In this document: one piece after another, positions 22,918 to 35,298 of the stretch
Numbering within the stretch: the first letter of the stretch is position 1
Layout: each line of letters opens with the position of its first letter
DNA from: Clonostachys chloroleuca
Lineage: Eukaryota > Ascomycota > Sordariomycetes > Hypocreales > Bionectriaceae
Reading direction: 5' to 3'
Length of the DNA stretch: 64,000 bases
Assembly: GCA_037952775.1 (NCBI GenBank)
Contig: JBANAY010000003.1
Location: 14,260,001-14,324,000 of the forward strand
Program-made: the position numbers and the translations under genes
Notes under the pieces: model-generated
What the model saw: the letters and a program-made list of their open reading frames with translations, nothing else
Database searches by the model: none
Told to the model about the DNA's origin: nothing

Positions 22918-23551
22918 AGTTATTCACCAGCATAGCCTCTTTTAGCAAGATTGTTCTGTCCCTAGGCGTCGTCATAACCTTTGTAGCGGCTAACCCTCTT
23001 CAGATCTATGATGGGTGCATATCCTCTGACTTTGGTGGCCGGTAAGTTTAGCACTCAGGGCAGAGAGCATATGACAAAGTTATCCTAGATCACTGCACCT
23101 ACCCTGACCAAACCAAGGTGGGATAACCATCAGGCGACCTATAGTGATACCTTATAAAGAAAATTTCACCGTACAAGCTGGCTGCTGGCGCCTAGAGCTG
23201 GAAGACTTCAGCACCCTGCCCATAGAAGAAGAGCAGTCGCGTCTCCATCTTGAATAAAGGTAGCCGCAAGTGGATGAGTAATTTGATTCCGAAGTTCGGC
23301 AGATTTCTGAGCTCCGAGAGCCAGATACTTACGCATCTATAATGCTGTTCCTTGCTTTCAATAAGAAGGCAGTCATCTCTTAGAAATGGGGTAGCTCTGG
23401 GTGGATTCAAGGCCAAAAAATAGTTCCTGGTCAAGAAAACGAGATTGTGCGCGTTGATGAGGTCTACTTATGGGAGCACCTGAAGTTAGCTACAGCTGGA
23501 AAGAACATGTACTTGAAGATCGATGGGAAAGAAGAGACGGTATATTAGTGA
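22918..23551 (+). pseudogene. Relic of a small secreted-protein gene, at least two exons
   Basis: A hydrophobic leader (KIVLSLGVVITFVAANP) precedes QIYDGCISSDFGGR. It reads like a signal peptide whose ATG is missing (AAG at that place). A GTAAGT donor follows at about 23040, with an acceptor CCAAG near 23116. The next exon reads ITIRRPIVIPYKENFTVQAG, CWRLELEDFSTLPIEEEQ. A frame change near 23256 leads to SRKWMSNLIPKFGRFLSSES. After further breaks comes KIVPGQENEIVRVDEVYLWE ... GKNMYLKIDGKEETVY and a stop near 23550. The coding blocks look protein-like and lie on one strand in order. No family was recognised; a fungal secreted or effector-like protein is an inference. Confidence 0.45.
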
Positions 23552-23559
23552 TCAGTTGT

Positions 23560-24015
23560 AAGAAGTATTACTATGGCTGTCTGGGATCTTTCATGAGGGC
23601 ATCTTGAGGAAGCCACTTCAAAATGAGGGGAGGGAGGATGGAATTGGTATTAGAAGTATGTTTTGGTAAGGAGAATTTGGAATAAGAGTCTCCTGTCCAA
23701 TGTATAATAGAACTTAGTAGCATTTGATTATCTATCATAATGCTAGAAAAGCATGCCTGACTAGTAGGAATTGGCAATTATAATACAGCCGTGAGGCTAT
23801 ACAGCCTTGTAGCTGTTCCTGCTAAATCTTTTTTTGGTATTCTTTTCAGAGTGACCTGTTTTTATTTATTCTCCCCCCCCAAAATGGACAATCCCTCCTA
23901 GGCCTGAGTTTGAAATAGATTAGTTGAGTTCAGACGTGGGTTCTGGCAACTTTACTCTTTAGGCATGGGGTGGGACGACTTCGAATTGGGTGATGCTTAC
24001 AGGCGCTTCATTGCG
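23560..24015. other. No gene
   Basis: Contains a run of nine C (23873-23881) and short frames only. It ends in the TTGCG target copy of the MITE. Confidence 0.4.
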
Positions 24016-24164
24016 TTAGGGCGGTTATATTCTAAAATAATAATAATATATAATAATATATAAATTACTATAAAATTAATCATTTTATGATTTTTATTAA
24101 GGGGTGTTATTCTAGGAATTTGAAATGGCAACATTGCAGTGTTTTTTGCTATATACCGCCCTAA
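24016..24164. mobile_element. MITE-like element (149 bp)
   Basis: Inverted ends TTAGGGCGGTTATA (left) and TATACCGCCCTAA (right, one base shorter) flank an AT-rich core without coding capacity. TTGCG occurs directly outside both ends (24011-24015 and 24165-24169), consistent with a 5-bp target duplication. A Tc1-type TA duplication is an alternative reading, since TA lies at both tips. No autonomous partner is visible in the window. Confidence 0.6.
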
Positions 24165-24329
24165 TTGCGAGCTAACCTTGTTCTTTAAGTACCAACTTAT
24201 TGTAAGTATGCGAATCTAGTAACATGATTGATAAGCGAAAGCTCTATAAATCCCTCATCCTATATTATCATCCAGTAATCAATCAATCTGCCACAATAAG
24301 GTATACTGAACTCAAAAGATGAAGCTAGT

Positions 24330-25960
24330 ATTATTTTTATACTTCAGGCCCTATAAAAAGACCTAAAGTTAAGCGTACAATGTGCTGCAGCTATATATAA
24401 TATTAACCGCTTTATATTACGGGACCGGCAGTATAGTAAACTGTCTCGACGTGATACTATAGCTAATTTATATAAGCTATCTGACCTTGAAGAGCAGAAG
24501 CTTATTGAGTATATCCTGGCTCTGGATTTACGAGGATTCTTACCCCGGATTAGTAGTATTAAAGATATAGCTAATCTCTTGCGTGCTGACTGTAATATAT
24601 TACCTGTTGGCTAATATTGGGCGTGGAATTTTATCCAGTACCGATCAGAGCCTAAAATGTATTTCTTTTACAGATATAGCTATCAGAGGGCTAAATATAA
24701 AGATCTAGTTGTAATAAATATATAGTTCTCCCTCGTAGTAAATATAATTACAAAGTATAGTATCAGACCAGATAATATCTATAACTTTAATAAGACTAGC
24801 TTTATAAAGGGCTTATAACAGGTGCTAAAAAGTATAGAAGCTCTAAAAGGGTCCAGCCTGGAAACTATAAATAGGTTAAAGTTATTCAATCGATCTCTGC
24901 AGGCAGCTGGGTAATACCGCTATTTATTATAATTATAGGCTAATATTACCTCTCTAGCTGGTATTAAGAATAACTGCCCTCCTAGGTAATTAGGCTATTA
25001 TAATAACTAAAAATAAATAAATAGATAATAATACAGGCTCTGAGTAGCTAAAGTACTTTAATTAATATATAATAAAGAGATTAAATAGTACTTATTATCT
25101 CCTAGTTCTTAATAGGTATAAATATTACTACTCTGCAGAGTTTAAGGTATATTATAAGGAGAATAAGATTATTACTCTCTATATACCTCCCTATTCCTCT
25201 TATCTACTCTAACTACTAGATATAGGCTATTTTAGTCCGCTTAAGAAGGTATATAGTTAAGAGACTGAGTAATTAATAGAATACTCTATTATATATATTT
25301 TTAAGACTAAATTCCTTCCTACCTTCTATACTATATTTTAAATTACTATAACCTAAAATAATATCTAGAGAGGCTTTAGAGGGATTAGTTTTATTTCTCT
25401 AAATATAGAAAATATACTCTTAAAGCTAGATATAAAAATATATACTCTAATACCTCCCGAGGGGACCCTAGAGCTTCCTAACCCTTAGATCTTAAAGATC
25501 CTTAAGATAGTTAGAGAGATAGAATCTCAGTCTAAATATAATAAAAGATAAAGTAGAGGATATAAAAGCAGCTCTCTAGTATTAATTATTAAAGCTATTA
25601 AATTAATAACTAAGGGTTTAAAGGAATATTAGTATAGGATAGTATTACTAAGACCAGAGATTAAGGATCTTTAAGATATAAATAATATCCTCAGCTGATA
25701 CTATAGAGAGAAACAGACCTGCTTACAGAATAGAGAAAAGATAATAGTTAAGGAAGGTTAAGTATTAATTTATTAAAAGGATATGGATAGGCAGGTAGTA
25801 GCTAAATTATCAAGATAAGGTAGTCAGACGAGGTTAATACAAGCGAGGGAAAGGTACTGTAGTATATACAGAAAGACCGGATATAATTTATAAATATACA
25901 AGATTAAGATAGAGGTATCTAGATAAGAGTTTAGCAGTTAGATTTAATTAATTAGATAGC
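24330..25960 (+). pseudogene. Fot1/pogo-type transposase (Tc1/mariner superfamily), RIP-mutated
   Basis: Read through TAA/TAG stops. The CENP-B/Tc5-type HTH region is RDRQYSKLSRRDTIANLYKL, SDLEEQKLIEYILALDLRGF, then IKDIANLLRAD. It is followed by WAWNFIQYRSEPKM and YSYQRAKYKDLVVI. The DDE_1 domain opens with IRPDNIYNFNKTSF, where the family has IYNFDETGF; both Asp-to-Asn and Glu-to-Lys are G-to-A changes. Further on, YIPPYSSYLLQLLDI... corresponds to the family's P..SH.LQPLDVG block. Near 25845-25900 a CSIYRKTGYN stretch corresponds to the C-terminal zinc-knuckle of Fot1-like proteins. Terminal inverted repeats were not found. Inactive. Confidence 0.78.
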
Positions 25961-27173
25961 TTATTATAGTTTAATTAAGGATCTTATTCTGGGGATTAAG
26001 GTTTATAGAGCTTTTACTTATTAATTACCTTATATTACTTATAAAAAATATAATACTTTAATTTTACCTATTAATTTTATAGCTCTTTCTTTAATAGTAC
26101 TTTATTTAAAATATAGCAGAGTTAAGCTGTATAGTTTATCACAGGTACTAGTAGCGGTATTAGAAAGACTATAGTATCAGAGTTTTCAAGAGAGGGTATC
26201 CAGTAATTACTACAGCGCGAAATCTGGATATATTGTATAAGCCCAAAATAACAGGAGCTTATTCAATATCTCTGGATACTACAGCTAATAATTTTAATAT
26301 ATCAGAGAAGTAGAATAAAGCAGCCAAGGTATATAGCCTAATTGTATATCTTATTAATAGTAACGGGTATATGCTAGAGAGTATAGCTGAAGAATATAAG
26401 TAGACTTAGTTTTATTAGATAAATAGCGGATATCCTCAAATTATACTGCTAACAGAGGATTCTTGCATTTATTAATTGCTTTGAAGGAGGTGCATCTTTT
26501 TAATCAGTTGCGCAGATCCCTTATGCTATTTTTTAAGATTGTTGGTATCGCCACCCTACAGCTTCCAGTTATACAGGTAAAAGGGATATATTGAGACTGT
26601 TGCTTCTAACTAGTAATTACAGGAGGGATCCGTTGACCCTTATATCCCAAGGAATCCCTTGATCGTATCCTCATACGAGCAGCCCGGTCTCGGGCTCGTA
26701 AGGTCCGTCAATTATCCCGTTGGCATACAATTAGTTAGGGATCTTCATATCCGTTAGACCGAGGTTGTGATCTTCCTTCAACTCGTACGTTTGATAGGAT
26801 CAGAACGCTCTTCGAGCTATCGGGCCTGCGCCGATAACTCGGTCTTCGGTTGATCGTCAGAGCTGTAGTTCGTGATAGATCCTACCGGCTAGGGTTGCTT
26901 GATCCGATAGGTCAGGGTCTTGACGATCGGATCCAGTTAGGTTGCAACCCTCCAACCTGACTAATTGACCCCTCTCGGTGAAACTGATCCTTCTAGGTCG
27001 GTTGCATCATGGCCGCGGCTATCGTGCGATTGAACCTTACATCTGCAATCGCGGCCGGTCCGGCTTCCACGGAATTCCTGACGGTATTTGCTAGCGAATT
27101 GTGTGTGCGTTCGAACAGGCTGGGCTGCGGGCTTCAACCTTCATGGATTATCTCGGTAGTTGACGATATCTCT
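25961..27173. other. RIP-mutated tail, then GC-richer sequence with inverted repeats
   Basis: 25961-26470 stays AT-rich, with a few TG/CA islands and no readable frame. 26640-27000 is not RIP-mutated and is dense in GATC/CGAT words. It contains an inverted pair GATCCGAT (about 26899) / ATCGGATC (about 26925) and a GGTTG-CAACC palindrome near 26939-26948. A 93-codon plus frame (27009-27290) has no recognisable domain and overlaps a better minus-strand frame. Confidence 0.35.
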
Positions 27174-28430
27174 CTATCGCCCGCTTGGCACCAACAAAGA
27201 TATATAAGGAAGCCCACTTTTGCGTACTTGGATATTATAGTCTTGTACGCCAATGAACTGCACAGACAGATTGCGAGACTTGGAACGTAGTAGCTCTTTC
27301 GCAAGAGGATCATCCCTCCAGACTTGAATCTTGCGAAGAGGATTAAAAAATTCCAATGTTGCACCTAGCAGATTCGTATTTCCTTCATTGACACAGTCAG
27401 CCCTCAGGTTTTCAAATTTCCGAACTTCCTCGCATAAGATCTAAGAAGATCGCCAAGCTAGGGTTACGCAAGGGCTACATTCAGGTCTCTGATAAGCGGG
27501 TTTTTTTCATTTATGAAAGGATTGTCTTCGCTACAGTATTAGTCTATATCGCACTGTAGAGCAAATTATACATATAGGTTTGGATTTGAGACTTGCAATT
27601 TTTGGCTGCAAGGTCAAATACTTCGTTTTCAATAACCGTTCGCGTGCTCGCATCCACCGACTTGAGCTTCAACAACACAGTCTGCGTGCGGGCTTTAATT
27701 TCGGAGCGTATCCCTTCATTAGCTGCTAACCGAAGAATGTTGCTATGATTCAGCCTCTGTAACCCAGTAGCAGTTACTGTTGCTCCCCCCTTTTCGGCAT
27801 CGCAGACATACGCAAACGAATTTAAGAAGTCGCTGCGGACTTCGACAAGGTCATCACCGGATGATGTTCGTCGTTTGTGTTCATTTCGAAACTGAGCAAG
27901 CGCTTCGAATAAAGCAAGTCGCGGATAAAGTTCTTTTGACGCAGTATGTAATATTTAATCTAAAAGAGATATCGATGCCTCAGGGTCTCGTGAATCCCTC
28001 GGTAGCATCGCCCCGGGTGCAATAGGGACAGGTACGGTTGGTATGTTAGATATTGCGTGGGATCGCTAAGAGGAAACTCCACTCTCGTGTTGGGATACTG
28101 TATGAACTGTTCAATGACTGTGAATTCCTCCAACACGCTGATGACCTGAGTATAGCGCCAAAATTCTACAGGCTTCCGTAGTGTTCTTTGTACGCTCACG
28201 TGAGCATAACCTGATCTACATTTTGTTCAATAGCAGCTTGTATGCCCAAAATACCATTCACATATTCAGCCTACAAACAGTCCATAGGAGTAGAAAATAG
28301 CCTGCGTAATGCTCTCGGATTAACGCTTGCTCCCTGTTAGGTCAAATTTCGAGTGCCGTAGTGGAAAGTACGCTCGTCCAGCCACATGGCGTCATATAGC
28401 AATAGACAGAATATAGATCAAGTGGAATTA
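27174..28430 (-). pseudogene. Unrecognised decayed gene, three coherent minus-strand coding blocks
   Basis: Three frames on one strand look protein-like and are not RIP-mutated. Block 1 (about 28430-28213) reads AMWLDERTFHYGTRNLT, stop, QGASVNPRALRRLFSTPMDC, stop, AEYVNGILGIQAAIEQNVDQ. Block 2 (28066-27544, one TAA at 27955-27957) reads ASKELYPRLALFEALAQFRN, EHKRRTSSGDDLVEVRSDFL, FAYVCDAEKGGATVTATGLQ and LAANEGIRSEIK, about 173 codons with no initiator needed inside. Block 3 (about 27440-27174) reads ENLRADCVNEGNTNLLGATL, EFFNPLRKIQVWRDDP and SVQFIGVQDYNIQVRKSGLP. Block 2 resembles, from memory only, large fungal hypothetical proteins that carry an OTT_1508-like deaminase domain further on; that domain is not visible here. 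The blocks may belong to one gene or to two. Stops and breaks make it nonfunctional. Confidence 0.45.
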
Positions 28431-30999
28431 AGCAGCTATAGCCGCTTCCAGCTGACTTTGCCACAGACACGCCTGAACAATTGTGCCTACAGCGTTGACG
28501 CGAAATCCCGATACCTTTGTGTGTCAACGCGTCGTTTCGTGCCACCGTTGCCAGGCGTCAGGGAATCCTTCGGTGAATTAGTTTCGGTGCCGATGTGGCC
28601 CAGAAACGGCGTACCTGTCGAGATAGAACCTTCTTGGCCGGATATGGATGCGGTTGATCGTAGTTAGAACGCTCGCGAGCCAGTTTCTCCTGGAGACGTG
28701 TCGTTCGACGGGTGCTTCGCCCAGCGCTTCATGAAACGTGTACCCTGATCTTTTGGCGCAGACGATGCGCGCCCCCTCTGGGGAACCAACTGTGCTCGAG
28801 TGTGAGCCGTAGCGAGAGTGAATGCTGAGAGGCGACGACGCGATCAATTTTTGCGGGTGTCTCCTCAAGACATTTCCGAGGGGACTCTGCTAGCCAACGG
28901 TTAATCACCTCTGGTTTATCAGGTGGGGAGGAACTGCCTCACTCCCTCGCAACGCGCTCACAATCGATAACGCAAAAGCTACTTATGGAGCGCTGGATCA
29001 CAAGAGAAATGGAGTTTGCCGCGTTTCGTTGCGCGCAGAGCAGCCACCCTAGTAATCTCTGGGGGAACTCCGTTCCTAGATGCTGAGTCAGCTTCAAATT
29101 TGTATATGACGCAGCGAAGCTTGAGGGGCCGCCAGAGTAGCTGAAGCCTACCCTTGCTTGTAGATAGATCAATGACAGAACAGAGGGGCTAATTCACTAC
29201 CAATACCACGGTGTTGCGATTTTGGTGGACGCCGGCGTAACCATATCATCAAGCCACAATTCGGGATTACGTCAGTATTGAACGAGCCACCTCTGGGAAT
29301 ACCATGGCTCAAGAGTGGTGCTGTTCTTGACTACCTTATACTTTGGATCATATCAGTTTATATCTCTGATAAAAAATGTTCTACCATTGTTGACAGGAAA
29401 GAAAGTACGGATAAGTTCATCAAGGAGCAAGTAATACTATTTATTTCTCTTTTTGTTTCTTTTGACTAAGGTATAGATATTTGAAACAAACAGCTCAACA
29501 AAACTCGGCACTCGGTAAGCAAAAACTACCCCACAAGCCGTTCTCAACTCAAAACGTCTTTGGATATCGACATCATACAACGTTCATCGAAGAGGCGACG
29601 CTTGACCATCCGACTCTCCCAGCAGCCAAATTCTAGGATATTCTTTTTAACGAGGAATGGAGACGATTACCTAAGGTAGCCATCATGGTCTGTAATCTGG
29701 TTACAGCCAATTATAAATGTCAGTGGCGAGATATATAGTAAGCTAGAGGAGAGTTCTATGGGAGTCCAGGGAGAGCAGAAACTATGCCCAGCAAAGCATC
29801 TAGGAATTACCCTTCGTATATAGCATGTCCGAGGATGAGTTGATCCTGGTCGATGGTCTCCCTCTCGCTGCTGCTGCATGGTCACTCGTCTCGTACGGGG
29901 GTCTACGGCTCTTGTATGTTTCAGCTTCTCAATGCGCTGGGTCACCTCGAACGTATTCCGTCTTACAGTTTGGCCGGTTTCGCTACCTCTTTCATGGATA
30001 TCCTACAGATGTCGCATCCTTCGCCGTAAGTGGTGGGCCCTTTTCTGCCTCATCCTATTTCATCACAGAGCACAGTTTGATCTACCTGCGACCTCTTTCG
30101 TTTCCGTGGGTTAGCCATGGACGACCTGTGTAAGAAGCAAACGTGAGTATACGCCGAAGTGAGAATTGAGACAGGCTCGAGCGGCCAATAAGGGGATTAC
30201 CACTTAGCTGGGAGTATGTTCACGGGAGAAGATCCCAAGAAGCGGTCCATCACGCGCGTTAAGGCAGATGGAAACCATTAGTATCGCGGGCATTGGTTTT
30301 CTTAGCGCGGAATGATTTCGCCATGCAATGGAGCAAGGCGGCAAACGAAACGCCAGCCACACCATACCGCTCCAAGATAACGCGTAGAAGGCAATCGGCT
30401 TCCTCAACTCATCAAGAGCGTTCCTTCCGTGCAGTCAGTGATGCCCGAAACGACCATTTTAGGAGGAAGCTTAATGAGGAGTAGTGACTGTGTTTCCCCT
30501 CCCGGTGTGGTTTCTACCCGGAAAGGGGTATAATGTCCACAGTCGGGCCAGCCTTTGCCACCAGTATGCATGACATGATCTATAATGAAGGGGCCACGCC
30601 CGACCGTGGTTAAGTGCCAGCCCTGAACTGTTTACGTCGCTTATTTGTGTGCCTCGTTGCCTAGAGGACATTTAAAGGTGTATGTGGTGTTATGGGTTCG
30701 TGATGAGTGAGTGTCCACCTATGAATATGCCGAGGTGCGTGACGCTCCTTCGACAACCGTTACCCTCTAAGACGCCAGATCAGGCCTTATATTATTCTCT
30801 TCACGCGATCCTCCCGTATGAGGTTTTGGAGTCTAGGCGTCGAGGCGATTGGTATGTGGACTCCCCTATATGGGGGAGGTTCCGGGGCGAGGACTGTGGA
30901 GAGCTGATATAATAGGAGAAAGGTGGGAGGTTTATAACTATGTTACTACGGTTTCGTTTGCTATTGAAGGTATATATAGATAGAACAACTAGGCGGCCT
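28431..30999. other. No gene recognised
   Basis: Normal-GC sequence. Several 60-100-codon frames on both strands overlap each other (28578-28868 minus, 28939-29172 minus, 29825-30133 plus, 30682-30912 plus); none has a domain. Some may be further decayed parts of the minus-strand relic. Confidence 0.35.
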
Positions 31000-32732
31000 A
31001 GCCAGTCGGTCCCGGTCGTTATACTGTAATAGCCAACTGCAGCCGGTTATAATAACTATACCCCTGAGACTGGTAGCCTGAGGGGGAGTATAGGTATATA
31101 CCCTCTGGCTCTAGTTCTCTTACCTCGCTTCTCGTATACAGTCTGCCTGGGTAGAGTCTATTTGCCCCAGTTATTAGTATAAAAAGAGTTAGTTCCCCGG
31201 TCTTTATTATTAGATCTAACTCAGCCTATATCTCCTTTCTAGCCTTAGAAAATTAACTTTAACTACTAACTATTATATCTCTGCCTGGTAACTATATAAC
31301 TTAATCTTTTCAGGGTAAAAGCTATCTGAAGGCTATAATAGTAGTATCTAATAACTAATAGAAGGGTAGTAAAGATATATTTCCTATAGAAGTACCCGGT
31401 TCTATAATTAAGATCTATAAGGATAAAGAAAACCTTATTATTTATAAAGAGTCTATAAAGAGGGGACTTAGTAATAAATAAGGTACTAATAGTATAATAT
31501 CTAATATACTTTAATAGATAAGAGTCTAATATATTTAGAAGTAAAATATTAAAAGGTTCTAATATCTAGAGATTTATTACCTATAATTTAGTAGTAAGAC
31601 CCTTATAATAATAAACTATTTATAATTAAGTAGAGGTAAATATAAACTAAAGAATACTACAGGGTAATTTTTACAATTCTATATATATTATTTAATAAAA
31701 TAGAATCTTAGATATTAAGTAAGAGATAGGGGGTAGAGTTTATTACTAAATCTATATTAAATAGTAATATTACCCTATATATAGATTTCTACCTAGGGAG
31801 TAGAAGCTACTTTAAGAACTTTTAAAAGGATCTAAATAGTACTATTAGGCTGGATATAGAGATATAGGATAGGAAGGATAGTATAGAGGTATAGCAGAGT
31901 AAAGGGGTAGGAGATATAGGATAATAAGGATAAGTAAAAGTAGTATATATTAATCTCTTAATACTTATATAAGCAGACTATAATATACTATTATATTTAT
32001 CAGTTCTATATATATATAAAGATATAAGAGTATTAATATCTATATCTAAAACCTGAAGAGGAGATCTTACTCAGTATATAACTATAACTAACTTTATCTA
32101 TCTCTATAGGCAGAGAACTATAACTCTCCCTACCTATCTCTTATTATTATATTTATTATCTGATTAATAACTATCTTAGGGTCCGGTATACTATAGCTAG
32201 GAGAGATAGGTATCTAGTTAATATATATAGTACTAGATATACTTAAGCCGCCGGAGGAAAACAGATATATACTCTTAACTGTCTGACTTTCAGCTATCTT
32301 TATTATAGACCTCCTTATACTATTCTCTGAAAGGACTGGAGGCTAATAGCTAGTAAAGCCTACCTAGATAGCTTATCTTATATTATATACTGCTGCGAAT
32401 AGCAGCCAGGATATATTATCCTGCTAACCCCTTTTTATACTATAGGTAAGGAGGGTATTATCTTTATATACTTACAGTTAACTTATCTATACCTTTTCAG
32501 GTATTAGCTCTTACTAGATAGTAGCCGCTGAGGGGGTATAGGTATAGGAGAGGGATTATTAGCTCGGTTTGCTAAAACTGATTATATATAGGAGAGACTA
32601 GCTGCAGGCTGTACCCCGGGATCAGATTTAGCGAGCAGTCCCTCCTACCTCCTTAGCAGCTGCTCCTCTGCTATATCCTACTTAACCCTTCCCTCTCTAT
32701 CTTACCAGATACCGCCGTTAGCTGCCTTAACT
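31000..32732. mobile_element. Unidentified RIP-mutated repeat remnant
   Basis: Strongly TpA-enriched between about 31200 and 32720, with less mutated edges (about 31000-31240 and 32510-32730). The pattern is that of a repeat whose ends escaped RIP. A GAGGGGG-TATAGG word occurs near both ends (about 31083-31095 and 32534-32547). No reverse transcriptase or transposase motif could be read, so the class is unknown. Confidence 0.4.
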
Positions 32733-35262
32733 TGTTACGAACAAAGGCCACCTCCGGGCCGCAGGAAGTCACATGCAAGGTGGACGGTACTAACCTACCT
32801 TAGCGACTAATAAGGGTAACTTCACTTTAGATAAGTAAAGTCTCGAGTAAAGACTATTATAAATACTCTAGTAAACCTATTTGTATATATATATATTTAT
32901 TTCTATAGCTTAGATACTCTTTCAGATAGTTATTAATAATATTATCTATATATACATTATTACTAGCTCTATAATACTTATATATTAATAACTCTTATTC
33001 AGCTGATTACCTTATCTTAACTACTGTATAATAATAAAGAAGATATTATAACTACTCCAGGAACTCCTGCCCAGCAGAATAATACTCCTAAAGAACTAAT
33101 TACCCAGTAGATAATTAAATAACTTATACTATATATTAAAGGTCTTAAAAATAAATACTAGAAAGATTAAGAGGAAATTATTTATCTAATATTACTAAGA
33201 TCTTTCTCTAGAAATACTTAAGAATTAGATATATTTAAAATTTAATTTTAAATCTACTTTAAATTCTTTCTAATAAAGCTTAAGGAAGATAAAGATAGAG
33301 TTAGATTTATAGGAATATACTTTACTAGTACTATAGGATAATAGTTCTAAGTATTCCTTTATAACTAGTATAATAATAAAGCTAAACTAGAAGATAGAGA
33401 TTAGATAATAGTTAATATTCTTATAAGCTATAATAACTTTATTATTATATTTATAGGAATCTTTAGGAAGATTAATTATAAATAATAGACTATTAAGAAA
33501 CTTAAAGATCTCTAATAGACTAGAGCTATCTTAAGCTATACTACTAGGTTTAGGGAGATTATATCTTACCTAGACTAGGATAATAGCCCTTTTAAAGCTA
33601 TATTCTATAATAGATTTAAGAATAAAGATAAAAACTTACTCTTTAAAATAGATAAGCTAGATAATTTAATTAAATATATAGCTATAATAGTATAGATTAA
33701 TAACTATATCTATAAATAAAAACTATAAAGGGGAAAAGAATATAATAGTTAGAACTATATTAAAACTAATAATAAACTTAACTATAGAGTATAATAAGCC
33801 CTACTACTATCTATAGTATCTAGAATATATTTAGAATCTATAGAGCTAGGAATTATAGAAAAATATAAATACTATAACTATAACTATAATAAGATTAGAT
33901 ATATTTTATTTTAATATCTAAAGCTAAAGAAATAGAAGGACTAGAAGCTTACTAAGAAGGGTAAGAGATAGTTAGGAGTAATTAAGAAAACTAATAAAAA
34001 GATTAAGATCTTAGGAATAATATAAAGAGCTACCCTATAAGAAATACCTAATAACTTTATACTTTTTAGATTTAGCCTAATCTTAGTATCTATTTATACT
34101 TAAGTCTTAAATAAAGATAAGAAATAGGAATATAATAATATAAAGGATAATTAGAAAAGAATTAAGAAAGAATTTAAAATACTTAAGAAAAAGTATAAAA
34201 ACTAAGAAGAGAATATCTATAAATACAGACTAATAACTAAATATAAAATAATATTCTACTATAAAAATAATTTTACTTTATACTTAATTTATAATAAGAA
34301 ATACTATTAGAAAGTAAAAGAATAAATAATTATAGAATATAATAAGGTATATATCTATTACTAACTAGTAATTTAAAAGTAGAACCCTAATAATAATAAC
34401 TAGCTAGTAATCTATAGAAGATAATAAGTAGATATTATTAAAAACTTAAGAAGCTTATTAATACTAGAATATTAGAAGAATATCTTAAAGAAAGATTATT
34501 TTAAAGAATTATAGATTATATACTATAACTATAAATATTTATTATACTAGTAAAAGAAAGTTAATTTTAATATCTTTCTATATATAGTTAGTATTATACT
34601 ACTAAGATATATTATAGTATAAACTTAATATTTTATAATTAAATAATTATTAGTTAGATTATATATTATTCTGAAGGAAGATTTAGAAGAATATCTCTAT
34701 AAGTATAATATAGAAGAATAATATATTAAACTATATTAAGATCTTAAATATAAAATCTACTAGAACTCTAAGATTAAACTCTAATATAAGTAGAAGGAAC
34801 TTAAAGCCTATACTGCTTATAAATATAATAGTTATATTAAATAATATTATAATTAGAACTGTATAAACTATTAAGATAATAAAAAAAAAGTATTAAAAAT
34901 TATAAGGGATACTAATAATAATACTAACTAAATAAAAAAATACTTTAAATAAGTCTAGAAGTAGGAAGAAGAAATATATAGATTCTATAGATAGAAATAG
35001 ATAATTAAGAAAGAAAATAAAATATAGACTAATAAAGAAATAAGAGCTAAAATTAAGGAGTAGAAAAGAATCTAAATCTTAATAGGAATCTAGTTTAATA
35101 AAGATAAAACTAATAAAAATACAGAAGAATAAGTTAATTAGGTAAAAAATAATATAAACTATCTATAATAGAGCTATAGTATAGTAGAAACCAGAGAACC
35201 TTAGGAGTAATAGAAATAGGAAGCTTGCTTAATATCCTTATAGATATTAAGATTAACAGGAA
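32733..35262 (+). mobile_element. Ty3 chromovirus A2, truncated copy (5' LTR part plus gag)
   Basis: Begins TGTTACGAACAAAGGCC like A1. Its LTR is shortened: near 32985 it jumps from the CTCTATAATACTTATAT of R straight to ATTAATAACTCTTATTC of the internal region, skipping the last about 130 bp of U5. Both sides of the jump in A1 share an ACATTGA/ACATTAA-like word, which suggests a microhomology deletion. Gag follows (ATG position near 33049 mutated to ATA) and stays parallel to A1 up to the start of the protease region, where it ends abruptly against aldehyde dehydrogenase sequence. No 3' LTR. RIP-mutated. Confidence 0.85.
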
Positions 35263-35298
35263 CTAGCTCTATATACTGCTAAACTAATTATAGAGGCA
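35263..35298 (+). pseudogene. Aldehyde dehydrogenase exon fragment left of A3
   Basis: Thirty-six bases encode LYTAKLIIEA and then join in frame, after removal of A3 and one AGGCA, to GFLPGIINILSGF at 52572. This is the ...LIIEAGFPPGV.N..SG.G block of NAD(P)-dependent aldehyde dehydrogenases. The N-terminal 180 or so residues are missing: A2 is fused directly to this exon, so the 5' half of the gene was deleted. Confidence 0.8.
35294..35298 (+). repeat. Target-site duplication AGGCA of A3, left copy
   Basis: AGGCA at 35294-35298 and again at 52567-52571, directly outside the two LTRs of A3. It defines the ends of a 17.3-kb composite insertion. Confidence 0.95.
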
